Below are positions 25,160 to 33,764 of a stretch of DNA of 64,000 nucleotides, piece by piece (position 1 is the stretch's first letter; each line of letters opens with the position of its first letter). The position numbers and the translations under genes were made by a program. This DNA is from Actinomycetota bacterium (lineage in GTDB: Bacteria; Actinomycetota; Acidimicrobiia; Acidimicrobiales; RAAP-2). The notes under the pieces were generated by a model. It had not been told where the DNA came from, did not search any database, and was given only the letters and a program-made list of their open reading frames with translations. The stretch is taken from contig JAJPJV010000048.1 in assembly GCA_021324045.1 (NCBI GenBank), forward strand, positions 21,775 to 85,774, in the 5' to 3' direction.

Positions 25160-25947
25160 GTCAGCGGACGGCATTCCGCCATCCCTGGACTCGCGCGTTG
25201 CGCGATGGGGTCGCAGTCGCTCGCCGGAACCTCATCGCGTATCGGCGTGTTCCCCAGTTGCTGGTCTTCTCGACGATCCAACCGGTGATCTTCGTCTTGA
25301 TGTTCCGCTACGTGTTCGGTGGCGCGATCCGGCCGACGGGAAGATTCCCCTACGTGGACTTCCTCATGCCAGGCATCTTCGTCCAGACGGTCGTCTTCGG
25401 ATCCATGGCCGCGGCCATCGGACTCGCAACGGACATGCAGAGCGGTTTGCTCGAACGCTTTCGCTCACTGCCCATGGCGCGTTCTGCCGTGCTGACCGGA
25501 AGGACGCTGGCCGACTTGACTCGCAACGTCGGCGTCGCGGTACTGATGTCCGGCGTGGGCTTCGCAGTGGGCTTCCGGATCCACACGAACACGGTGGCAT
25601 TCCTCGCCGGCATGCTCTTGGTGCTTTTGTTCGGCTATGCGTTCTCGTGGATCTTTGCCAGCGTCGGGCTGTTCGTCGGCGACCCCGAAGCGGCGCAGGC
25701 AGCCGCCTTCCCGGTGATGGCGCCACTGGTGTTCGCTTCGTCGGCCTTCATCCCGGTGTCCTCGATGCCCGGCTGGCTCCAAGCCTTTGCCGCGCACCAG
25801 CCCGTCTCGGTGACCGCCACGGCCGTGCGTTCCCTGTTCCTCGGCGGACCCACGGCGAACAACGTCATCGGAGCCGTCGCGTGGTGCGTTGGCATTCTCG
25901 TCGTCGCCTTCCCCCTCGCCGTCTGGCGCTACCGCAACGCGGTCTGA
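25156..25947 (+). CDS. ABC-2 type transporter permease (DrrB-type)
   Basis: 263-residue membrane subunit with six hydrophobic segments and the ABC-2 hallmark LLERFRSLPMARSAVLTGRTLADL after the second one. It pairs with the preceding ATPase (ATGA overlap) to form a dimeric exporter for hydrophobic drugs or lipids. The length is normal. It converges on an SDR gene with 60 bases between; the spacer holds two copies of CAGCCGGTGA, the second at the SDR stop. Confidence 0.92.
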   Translation: MSQRTAFRHPWTRALRDGVAVARRNLIAYRRVPQLLVFSTIQPVIFVLMFRYVFGGAIRPTGRFPYVDFLMPGIFVQTVVFGSMAAAIGLATDMQSGLLERFRSLPMARSAVLTGRTLADLTRNVGVAVLMSGVGFAVGFRIHTNTVAFLAGMLLVLLFGYAFSWIFASVGLFVGDPEAAQAAAFPVMAPLVFASSAFIPVSSMPGWLQAFAAHQPVSVTATAVRSLFLGGPTANNVIGAVAWCVGILVVAFPLAVWRYRNAV

Positions 25948-26007
25948 CCAGACCCGCTGGAACAGCGCTGTGCGGGACGCGCTTGGCTGCCCGCAGCCGG
26001 TGAGACC

Positions 26008-26796
26008 TCAGCCGGTGAACCAGGTCCCCGCATCGTTGACGAGCGTCTGACCCGTCATCTTCGCGCTGTCGTCTGACGCCAGGAACAAGACGACACCGGT
26101 CATGTCCTCGGGCTCAAGCGTGCTTCGGAGTGCAGAGACTTCGGTGAGGCGGTCGACGATCGCTTGAGGGACCACGGCCTTGGTGGCAGGCGACATCGTG
26201 ACGCCCGGGCAGACCGCGTTGACCCTGATGTTGCGTACCCCGAGCGTCCTGGCCATCTCACGGGTCTGGAAGATGATCATCCACTTGGTGAGCCCGTAGC
26301 CGTGTGGAAAGACCGAGGGGGCCGGGGCATCCTCGGGGGCTGTGAAGACCCCGGAAAGGGGGAGGGGGAAGGCGGCCGTCGACGAGATGTTGATGATGGA
26401 GCCGCTGCGCTGCTCCCAAAGGTACGGGACGACCGCATTGGAAGCATTCACCATCCCCATGAAATTGACGGCGAGGAACTGCTCCCAGGTCGCCGTCAGC
26501 TGGTCGAACATCAAGCCGGCGTTGTTGACGAGGCAGTCGATCCTGCCGAGCTCCGCCACGACGGTCCTCGCCATCTCCCCCATCGCACCAGGATCGGCCA
26601 CGTCCGCCTTCAGGCTGAGTGCCCGCCGCCCCATCGCCTCGATGGCTGCGACCACCTCACGGGCTTGATCGATCCGCGTCAGGTCGACGATGGCGACGTC
26701 GGCACCCTCCGAGGCCAGCCGGCACGCGTACGCAGCGCCGATCCCCTGGGCAGCGCCGGTGACGATGCAGACCTTGCCCTCCATTCGGTCGCCCAT
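26008..26796 (-). CDS. Short-chain dehydrogenase/reductase
   Basis: 262-residue classical SDR. The cofactor loop is VTGAAQGIG with the acidic VAIVDL after the second strand, favouring NAD(H). NNAG is present (VNNAGLM). The catalytic Ser lies in INISSTAAF, and Tyr/Lys lie in GYGLTKWMI, so YxxxK reads Y-G-L-T-K. A short insertion (VFTAPEDAPAPS) precedes the Tyr. The ATG at 26796 has GGAGGGG upstream. It is divergent from the Mo-hydroxylase gene (121 bp), with which it may share regulation. The alcohol substrate is unknown. Confidence 0.88.
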   Translation of the reverse strand: MGDRMEGKVCIVTGAAQGIGAAYACRLASEGADVAIVDLTRIDQAREVVAAIEAMGRRALSLKADVADPGAMGEMARTVVAELGRIDCLVNNAGLMFDQLTATWEQFLAVNFMGMVNASNAVVPYLWEQRSGSIINISSTAAFPLPLSGVFTAPEDAPAPSVFPHGYGLTKWMIIFQTREMARTLGVRNIRVNAVCPGVTMSPATKAVVPQAIVDRLTEVSALRSTLEPEDMTGVVLFLASDDSAKMTGQTLVNDAGTWFTG

Positions 26797-26917
26797 CGAG
26801 ATCCCCTCCCTTCGGTCCGCCGACGGGTGCCGGCCACAGGCGGCAGCGTGAGAGCGCAGGATAGCCTCGGGCTCCAAGGAGGATCTCGGGCCAGCGGAAC
26901 CGCTCAGGAGGACAACG

Positions 26918-29233
26918 ATGGTGACCACCACCGGCGCAGGAAGGTTCGTCGGGCAATCCGTGCAGAGGAAAGAGGACCCGCGGTTGCTGACGGGCCACGG
27001 GGAGTACGTCGACGACGTGACGCTCCCTGGCATGTGCTACGCAGCCTTCCTCCGCAGCGACGTCGCGCGAGCGCGGATCATCAGGCTCGACACCGCCGCG
27101 GCCCTCGAGGCGCCGGGCGTGCGCGCAGTCTTCACCGGGCCCGAGCTCGAGGCGGCACAGGGTGAGGTCTTCTTCTCCATGCTCGGGGGCGTCTCCTTCC
27201 TCCCCTTTCGACCCCTGGCCAACGGTGACGTCCGTTTCGTCGGCGACCCGGTCGCCCTGGTGATCGCCGACAGTCGTTACCGGGCCGAGGACGCCTGCGA
27301 GCTCATCGACGTCGAGTACGAGGTCCTCGACCCCGTCGTCGACTATCTCTCCGCCGACGGCCCCGACCGGCCGCCCGTCACCACCGAGATGCCCTCGAAC
27401 GTCTTGGTGGCGTCGCCTTTCACTGCACTGGGCCCCGACCTGGAGAAGGCCTTCGCCGAGGCGGACCATGTGATCGAGGCTGCGATCGAATCGCACCGCT
27501 ACATCAACGTGCCCATGGAAGGCCGAGGCATCGTGGCGTCATGGGACGCCGGGCGCGGCGAACTCACCGTGGCGATCGCCACGCAGGCCGTGCACATGTC
27601 CCGGGAGTTCTTCTCGCACTACTTAGGCATCCCACAGACCAAGATCACGGTGGCCATGCGCGACATCGGCGGGGGATTCGGCCAGAAGCAGTTCGTCGGG
27701 CGGGAAGAGGCCGCGGTGGTGTTGGCGGCGCGCGCGCTCGGCGTGCCCATCAAATGGATCGAGGACCGCCGGGAGAACCTGGTCTCGGCACCTCATGCAC
27801 GCAACGAGCGCGGCCAGCTCCGGATGGCGCTCGACGCCGACGGCACGATCAAGGCGATCACCGTCGACAATCGCTCCGATGCCGGCGCGTACCCGGTGGT
27901 GCCGGCATCGCTGGACACCACGCTGCTTCCCGGGCCCTACAAAATCCCCAACCTCGGCTTTGCCACTGCGACCCTCTTCACCAACACCATGGGCAAGGGG
28001 GCGTACCGCGGCCCGTGGATGTTCGAGACGACGGCACGGGAGATGATGATCGACTACGCAGCCCGAGAGATGGGCATCGACCCGATCGAGCTCCGGCGCA
28101 AGAACCTTCTCCGCGCGTCCGACCTTCCCTTTACCAACCCTGCCGGGAGAGTGTTCACCGAGATCACCCCGGCAGAGACCTTCGAACAGGCCCTCGAGAT
28201 CCTCGACTACCCGAGCTTCCGCCGTGAGCAAGAGGCGGCTCGGGCGAAAGGCCGCTGGATCGGCGTCGGGGCCGGCGTGTACGTCGAGCCCACCGGCATG
28301 CGCTACGGGTCGCTGGCCACGGAGTCGGCCACGGTGCGCGTCGAGACCAACGGAGAGGTCACCGTGCTGTGCAGCTCGACCTCGCACGGCCAAGGCATCG
28401 AGACGGCAATGGCCCAGATCGTTGCGGATGCACTCGGTGCCGACATCGACCAGGTCACCGTCGTCCAGGGCACGACGCACACCCCGTACGGACCGGGCAC
28501 CGGCGGCTCGAGAACTGCGGTCATCTCAGGTGGCGCGGCGAGGGAGGCAGGGGTCGCGGTGCGCGAACGCGTGCTTGCGATCGCTGCGCACCTCATGGAA
28601 GCAGCGGTCGAGGACCTCGAGATCTCGGGCGGCGTCATCACGGTGAAGGGGTCCCCAGAACCCTCGCTCGGGCTCGCTCAGGTGGCCCAGGCCGCCATGT
28701 ACGGCGCCAACGACCTTCCGCCGGAGATCGATGCCACCCTGGAGTTCACCGCACGCTTTCGCCCCAGCGAGCAGGTCACGTGGTCCAATGCCGCGCATCT
28801 GTGTGTGGTCGAAATCGACCGGGAAACCTATGTGCCTCGCGTCCTTCGCTACATCGTGAGCGAGGACTGCGGGAAGATGATCAATCCGATGATCGTCGAC
28901 GGGCAAGTCAGCGGTGGTGTCGTGCAGGGGATCGGCGGCGTGCTGCTCGAGAACTTCGTCTACGACGACGCGGGCAACCCGCTCACCACGACCTTCATGG
29001 ACTACTTGCTCCCCACCGCCACCGATGTCCCGATGATCGAGATCTCGCACCTCGAGACGCCGTCGTCGACCAACCCAGGGGGTTACAAGGGTGTCGGCGA
29101 AGGCGGCGCGATCGGCTCCCATGCCGCCGTTGCCAATGCCATCGGCGACGCGCTAGCCCACCTGGGGGTTCGGGTGACCAAGACCCCGCTCGGGCCGAAC
29201 GAGATCTTCGAGCTCGTCGCAGCGGCCGGCTGA
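26918..29233 (+). CDS. Molybdenum hydroxylase large subunit (xanthine dehydrogenase family)
   Basis: 771-residue molybdopterin-binding subunit of the xanthine dehydrogenase/aldehyde oxidase/CO dehydrogenase family, which hydroxylates a carbon with water. IGGGFGQK, GKGAYRGPW (form II type, no CO-dehydrogenase cysteine), SHGQGIETAMAQIV and the catalytic-base region GVGEGGAIG (E728) are all present. The N-terminal domain begins VGQSVQRKEDPRLLTGHGEYVDD, as expected. The FAD and 2Fe-2S subunits that normally flank it are absent here, so they must be encoded elsewhere. Flanking SDRs and CoA-transferases suggest a catabolic role. Confidence 0.9.
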   Translation: MVTTTGAGRFVGQSVQRKEDPRLLTGHGEYVDDVTLPGMCYAAFLRSDVARARIIRLDTAAALEAPGVRAVFTGPELEAAQGEVFFSMLGGVSFLPFRPLANGDVRFVGDPVALVIADSRYRAEDACELIDVEYEVLDPVVDYLSADGPDRPPVTTEMPSNVLVASPFTALGPDLEKAFAEADHVIEAAIESHRYINVPMEGRGIVASWDAGRGELTVAIATQAVHMSREFFSHYLGIPQTKITVAMRDIGGGFGQKQFVGREEAAVVLAARALGVPIKWIEDRRENLVSAPHARNERGQLRMALDADGTIKAITVDNRSDAGAYPVVPASLDTTLLPGPYKIPNLGFATATLFTNTMGKGAYRGPWMFETTAREMMIDYAAREMGIDPIELRRKNLLRASDLPFTNPAGRVFTEITPAETFEQALEILDYPSFRREQEAARAKGRWIGVGAGVYVEPTGMRYGSLATESATVRVETNGEVTVLCSSTSHGQGIETAMAQIVADALGADIDQVTVVQGTTHTPYGPGTGGSRTAVISGGAAREAGVAVRERVLAIAAHLMEAAVEDLEISGGVITVKGSPEPSLGLAQVAQAAMYGANDLPPEIDATLEFTARFRPSEQVTWSNAAHLCVVEIDRETYVPRVLRYIVSEDCGKMINPMIVDGQVSGGVVQGIGGVLLENFVYDDAGNPLTTTFMDYLLPTATDVPMIEISHLETPSSTNPGGYKGVGEGGAIGSHAAVANAIGDALAHLGVRVTKTPLGPNEIFELVAAAG

Positions 29234-29394
29234 CGCCGAGGTGCCCGCTCGCTGGCTCGGGCCCCTGGACGACCGGCGGACACTCCGAGACGACGGCGTG
29301 CCGGTAGATTAGACGCCCTGTTCCAAGCGGCACGGTGGCGAGCCGACAGGCTGGCGCTGATCCGCTGCACACATCGACTGACAAGGGGGTATGG

Positions 29395-30234
29395 GTGCCC
29401 ACAGGAGCGGACACGCTCGAGGCTCGGCGAGTGCTCGTCGTCGGCGCATCAGCAGGGATCGGCAAGGTTATCGGTCAGCGATTGGTCCGTGAGGGTGCGC
29501 ATGTGGCCTTCGCTGCACGTCGTGGTGCGGCCTGCAAGGAGGCCGCGGCGGAGGCGGGCGGGGTGGCCGTCGGCCTGACGTGCGACGTTACGGACCCCGA
29601 GCTCTGTGAGCGGGTGGTCGCCGAGACCGTCGAACAGCTCGGTCGCCTCGACGACCTGGTCTACGCCGCCGGTCAGGTCTCGATGATCGCGCTTGCGCAC
29701 GCGGACGCAGGATGGTGGCAGCGGACGCTGGCAACCAACGTGATCGGCGCAGCCCTCCTGACGCGAGCGGCGCTCCCCCACCTCCAGCGTTCGAAGGGAA
29801 CGGCCGTCTACCTCTCTTCTGTTTCGAGCATCGGCACGCCGTGGCCGGGGATCGGCGTCTACACCGCCTCCAAGGCTGCGCTCAATCGCATGGTCGACAC
29901 ATGGCGGGCCGAGCATCCCGATGTCGGCTTCGCGCGGGTTTACGTCGGTCCAACCGACCGCAGCTCCAACACGATGGAGTTCCATGAGAGCGCCAACGAG
30001 CAGATGGCCCGTTGGCCGGGCATGCACATTGTCTCCGGCGCCTTGATCGATCCCGAGTCGATCGCGCACGCCGTGAGCCTGGTCCTGCGCGAACCGGCAC
30101 GGGTGTGGGACATCACCGTCCAGCCACGCGACCCCGGTCTCCCGTGGATCCAGGAGATGCCGGACCCCTCCGATCCCGAGGCCCGCGCGCACCTGCTGTC
30201 TGAGACCTCAGAGCCTCACACGGGCCAGGCGTAG
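29395..30234 (+). CDS. Short-chain dehydrogenase/reductase
   Basis: 279-residue SDR. The cofactor loop is VVGASAGIGKVIG, the DLVYAAG strand replaces NNAG, and the catalytic Ser is in YLSSVSSIG with Tyr/Lys in YTASKAAL. The C-terminal part is unusual for a metabolic SDR (MARWPGMHIVSGALIDPESIAHAVSLVLREP), as in actinobacterial SDRs of unclear substrate. I chose the GTG at 29395, with AAGGGGG just upstream. ATG-like codons further 5' have no ribosome-binding site. The 3' end overlaps the convergent CoA-transferase gene by 19 bases. Confidence 0.85.
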   Translation: MPTGADTLEARRVLVVGASAGIGKVIGQRLVREGAHVAFAARRGAACKEAAAEAGGVAVGLTCDVTDPELCERVVAETVEQLGRLDDLVYAAGQVSMIALAHADAGWWQRTLATNVIGAALLTRAALPHLQRSKGTAVYLSSVSSIGTPWPGIGVYTASKAALNRMVDTWRAEHPDVGFARVYVGPTDRSSNTMEFHESANEQMARWPGMHIVSGALIDPESIAHAVSLVLREPARVWDITVQPRDPGLPWIQEMPDPSDPEARAHLLSETSEPHTGQA

Positions 30235-31430
30235 CCTTCCGACGGCCAGGTGACGATGCCACGCGAGTGGTAATCCTCGATCGTGGCCTCGTCGTAACCG
30301 AGCTCGGCAAGGATCTCCTTGGTGTGCTGGCCGAGCATCGGTGCCGCCCGCTGCGGCTTGCCGGGCGTGTCGCTGAACGTGATGAGGTTGCCGAACTGGC
30401 GAACGCGACCGAGCAACGGATGCTCGTACTCGGTCACGATGCCCAGACGCATGAGCTCGTCGTCGAAGAGCACGGTCTCCCCGTCCCAGGTGTCCACCGA
30501 GACCTCTGACGGCACGCCAGCAGCGTCGAGCGCCCGGCGCCAGTTGACTGCGAGGTCGCCCATGAAGATCGGTTCGAGGATTTTGGTCAACTCCTCGCGG
30601 TTTGCGAGTCGGGACTCGCAGGTCGCGAACCTGGGATCGTCGACGAGGTCGTGGCGCCCCAGCACGCCGCACAGCGCGCGCCAGTGATCCTCGGTGATCG
30701 CGGCCAGCTGGAGCCAGCCGTCGCTCGTTTCGTAGAGGCGATAGAGGGCCGAAAGCCCCAGCTGCTGCGCATCGAGCGTGGGGCGCTCCGGCGAGGTTCC
30801 GTCGGGGCCGATCCAGACGTCCGCCGTGTAGAGCATCGACCCGTGGAAGAGGCTGGCCCACATCGACTGCCCCTCTCCGGTCCGCTGCCGGTGGTAGAGA
30901 GCGATGAGGAGCGCGAGCACCGAGGGCATTGCTGCGGCTACGTCTCCGTGCCCGTAGCGGTACCAAAGTGGCGGGTTGCCGGCAGCCACCGGACCTTGCT
31001 CCCACTCGATGCCCGAAGCAGCCTGGGCAATCGGATCGAGACCGCCGAGGTGCGAGAGCGGACCGATCGGCCCGTACATGAAGTTGTTGCAATAGAGGAT
31101 GTCGGGCTTCACCGCTCTGCAGTGCTCGTAGCCGACCCCCAGACGATCAGCAGTCCCCTTGGTCATGTTGTGGTGCACCATGTCCGCGGTCGCCACAAGC
31201 TTGCGTGCGATCTCGAGGCCCTCGGGTTGTTTGAGGTCGATCGCGATGTCGCGCTTGCCCCGTTGACAACCCATGAAGGAACCGACGACGTGCGCTCGCA
31301 TCCCGTCCCCGCGCGTGGGCTCGACCTTGATGACGTCCGCACCGAGATCAGCCAGCAGCATGGGGCCGAACGGCCCTGCGAGGAACTGACCGAAATCGAT
31401 GACTCGCACGCCCTCGAGTGGCCCGGGCAA
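30216..31430 (-). CDS. CaiB/BaiF-type CoA-transferase
   Basis: 404-residue class III CoA-transferase that moves CoA between carboxylic acids. N-terminal GVRVIDFGQFLAGPFGPMLLADLGADVIKVE is the family signature. The catalytic aspartate is D132 in GGLDPIAQAASG. Length and motifs are normal. It follows another CaiB-family gene on the same strand with 120 bases between, and the pair may handle successive acids or form a hetero-oligomer. Acceptor and donor are not predictable from sequence. Confidence 0.9.
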   Translation of the reverse strand: MPGPLEGVRVIDFGQFLAGPFGPMLLADLGADVIKVEPTRGDGMRAHVVGSFMGCQRGKRDIAIDLKQPEGLEIARKLVATADMVHHNMTKGTADRLGVGYEHCRAVKPDILYCNNFMYGPIGPLSHLGGLDPIAQAASGIEWEQGPVAAGNPPLWYRYGHGDVAAAMPSVLALLIALYHRQRTGEGQSMWASLFHGSMLYTADVWIGPDGTSPERPTLDAQQLGLSALYRLYETSDGWLQLAAITEDHWRALCGVLGRHDLVDDPRFATCESRLANREELTKILEPIFMGDLAVNWRRALDAAGVPSEVSVDTWDGETVLFDDELMRLGIVTEYEHPLLGRVRQFGNLITFSDTPGKPQRAAPMLGQHTKEILAELGYDEATIEDYHSRGIVTWPSEGYAWPV

Positions 31431-31550
31431 CTAGATCACCCTCCCGAAGCACCGGGTCCGCTTGCTGACCGTCCGCATCTTGATCACCAACCTTCCGATC
31501 CTCTGCGCGTCGAGCGATGTCGCCTCGACCGGGTCCTCGACTCGTCCACC

Positions 31551-32711
31551 TCAGTCAGGGCCTTCGATCGTTCCCCGCGCGCGGAGCGCGTCGAGCTCGG
31601 CGTCGTCGTGACCGAGCGCACGCAGCACCTCGAAGGTGTGCGCCCCCAAGAGCGGCTGCGGGCCGGTCACGGTACCAGGCGTTCGCTCCAAGAAGATCGT
31701 CTGGCCCAACTGCGTCGTGGGCCCGATCTGTGGGTCCTCGACCGTGACGACCGAGCCAGTCGCGACGAGCTGGGGATGAGCGAAGTGCTCATGGGGGGCC
31801 ACGATCGCTTCGGCTCCCAGACCTGCTTCGTGGTACTGCTCGATGAGCGTGGCGCGGTCATGGCGCAAGAACGCGGCGCGCTTGGTTTCCTCGTACGCTG
31901 CGCGCTGCTCGGGCGTCATCTCCATCAACTCGGCAAACGAAACGTCCTCGATCCCGAGGATCGAGGCTTCGCTACGGCTCGGGGTCACTCCAGCGTTGGT
32001 CGAGGCATGGATCCATTCGCCATTGGCGCACTCGTAGATCGTCGCCTGGTGCACCGACGGTGGATGCGTCTTGGGGAGCAAGAACTGACCCCGGTCAGTC
32101 CAATTCCAGATCTGGGTGGTCAGCGACAACACCCCCTGGAGCAGCGACACCTCGACACGCTGACCTTTCCCGGTCCGCTCACGAGCGTTGAGGGCAGCCA
32201 TGATCCCGATGGGCACCAAGAACATGGCCCCAAAGCTGGCGACCGGGCTGTGGAGGAAGATGGGGCCCGCTCGAAATCCGGTGTTCTCCCAATGCTGCCC
32301 GGTGCGGGCATGGACCAGGGCTTCGTAGCCGGGGCGTTGCTGATAGCGAGTCCCCGTCGGCCACGCAGGGATCGAACAGTAGATGAGCCTCGGGAACCGA
32401 TCGGCGAGATCCTCGTAGGCGAGCCCCAGCTCCGCCATCGTCCCGGACGAGAACGCCTCCACCAGGACGTCCGCCGACCCACAGAGCTCGAGGAACAGCT
32501 CACGTCCTCGTGCGTCCTTCAGGTCGATCACCACCGAGCGCCGGCTCCGGTTGTACACGCGCGACGCCGGACGGTTTCGACCTGGCAGTCCGCCGGGGGG
32601 TTCGACCTTGATGACCTCGGCACCGTGCTCAGCGAGCTGGAGCACACCGAGGGGACCGGCAATGCCATCGCTCAGATCGAGGATACGGAGCCCTTCTAGC
32701 GCGCCGCTCAT
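31551..32711 (-). CDS. CaiB/BaiF-type CoA-transferase with altered active site
   Basis: 386-residue member of the same class III family (GLRILDLSDGIAGPLGVLQLAEHGAEVIKVE). At the position of the catalytic aspartate the sequence reads RPGYEALVHARTG, so Glu (E130) replaces Asp. The second part includes ERTGKGQRVEVSLLQGVL, as in functional members. The start ATG 32711 has GGAGGG about 10 bases upstream; an ATG at 32729 is possible. Loss of the Asp suggests altered or no transferase activity and perhaps a role as partner of the neighbouring enzyme. Confidence 0.85.
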   Translation of the reverse strand: MSGALEGLRILDLSDGIAGPLGVLQLAEHGAEVIKVEPPGGLPGRNRPASRVYNRSRRSVVIDLKDARGRELFLELCGSADVLVEAFSSGTMAELGLAYEDLADRFPRLIYCSIPAWPTGTRYQQRPGYEALVHARTGQHWENTGFRAGPIFLHSPVASFGAMFLVPIGIMAALNARERTGKGQRVEVSLLQGVLSLTTQIWNWTDRGQFLLPKTHPPSVHQATIYECANGEWIHASTNAGVTPSRSEASILGIEDVSFAELMEMTPEQRAAYEETKRAAFLRHDRATLIEQYHEAGLGAEAIVAPHEHFAHPQLVATGSVVTVEDPQIGPTTQLGQTIFLERTPGTVTGPQPLLGAHTFEVLRALGHDDAELDALRARGTIEGPD

Positions 32712-32793
32712 CTCACGCGCTCCCTCCATCGGAGCTCGAGACGTCCAGGACGGATCCCTGCCACCTCGTCGATCGCCGCATGCCCTGATCCTC

Positions 32794-33642
32794 TCACCGA
32801 CTCATGGTGGACAACCACTCGTCGCGTGACGCCTCGTAGCCCTCCAACATCGGCGCGGATGGCGCGCTGTAGTCACGCTGGCTCCCGACGTTGCGCGCGG
32901 CCCGGCCCATTCGCTCGGGCTGGGCCGTAAAGCAGGTGCCCTGGGGCAGGCCGGTCTGTGCCACGTTGTCGAACGCATCCATGGCCAAGTTGGCGATCAT
33001 CCACATCCCCGCGACCCGCCGGAGCACGTAGGCGGCTTCGGCACGCTCGTCGTCGAGGTGTTGCTCGCACCACTGGAGGAATCCCTCACGCAGGCCCAAG
33101 CCGGTGAAGGGATCGGGACCGATGATCCGCGAACCCTCCAGCTGCCACTGCAGCACGCAAACGCCATTGCGAAACAGGGCTGCCGTGGTGACCCCGCCAC
33201 CGCGGAGCTCGGTGTGCGGCCCTGCTGCGACGACCCCGACCCCCTGGGGTGCTGGAACCACGGCCTCGTAGGCACGCACGGGCTCCGCCGCTCCGGCAAG
33301 GTTGCGAGCCGCCTGCGCCAAGACGAGGTGTGCCAGGTCGAAGAAGTGCGTGCAGTGACTGGCAGGGTCGTAGTGGCGGCGGAGCTCACGCAGGGCAGTC
33401 GTGGCCTCGGCGCCGACGAGTGAACGCAGCCCCTCGGCGGCCCCGGGGCACGTCACCCACGGCAGACGGACCGGCTCCCCTTGCACCTCGCGAACCCGAG
33501 CGCCCTCGAAGCGCATCTTGACACGGACATGGTGCGCGGTGTCCTCGAGCGCCCCCATCAGCATGCCGGGAGCGCAGGTCTCGACACGGATCCGCTTGCG
33601 ATAGGTGCGCGCGGGAGCCGGTTGCTCTAGGCCCTCCCCCAT
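32794..33642 (-). CDS. DUF2889-family protein
   Basis: 282 residues resembling DUF2889: the opening YRKRIRVETCAPGMLMGALEDTAHHVRVKMRFEG, the LPWVTCPGAAEGLRSLVG core and CTHFFDLAHLVL are the features I recognise. The biochemical role is not known. In actinobacteria such genes often occur with acyl-CoA and ring-degradation genes, and here it lies upstream of two CaiB-type CoA-transferases on the same strand. I chose the ATG 33642, because longer frames add Arg/Ala-rich sequence. It is divergent from the AddB-like gene (122 bases). Confidence 0.75.
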   Translation of the reverse strand: MGEGLEQPAPARTYRKRIRVETCAPGMLMGALEDTAHHVRVKMRFEGARVREVQGEPVRLPWVTCPGAAEGLRSLVGAEATTALRELRRHYDPASHCTHFFDLAHLVLAQAARNLAGAAEPVRAYEAVVPAPQGVGVVAAGPHTELRGGGVTTAALFRNGVCVLQWQLEGSRIIGPDPFTGLGLREGFLQWCEQHLDDERAEAAYVLRRVAGMWMIANLAMDAFDNVAQTGLPQGTCFTAQPERMGRAARNVGSQRDYSAPSAPMLEGYEASRDEWLSTMSR

Positions 33643-33764
33643 TGCGGCGATCCTACCGAGGCGATCCAGGGCCCTCCGCGCCGAGTTGGGCGTCGCCGAC
33701 GCGGCTGGCGCCCGCCGGCCGGAGCTCAACGCAGCTGACACAGCTCCCGCGTACCATCTCGCCG

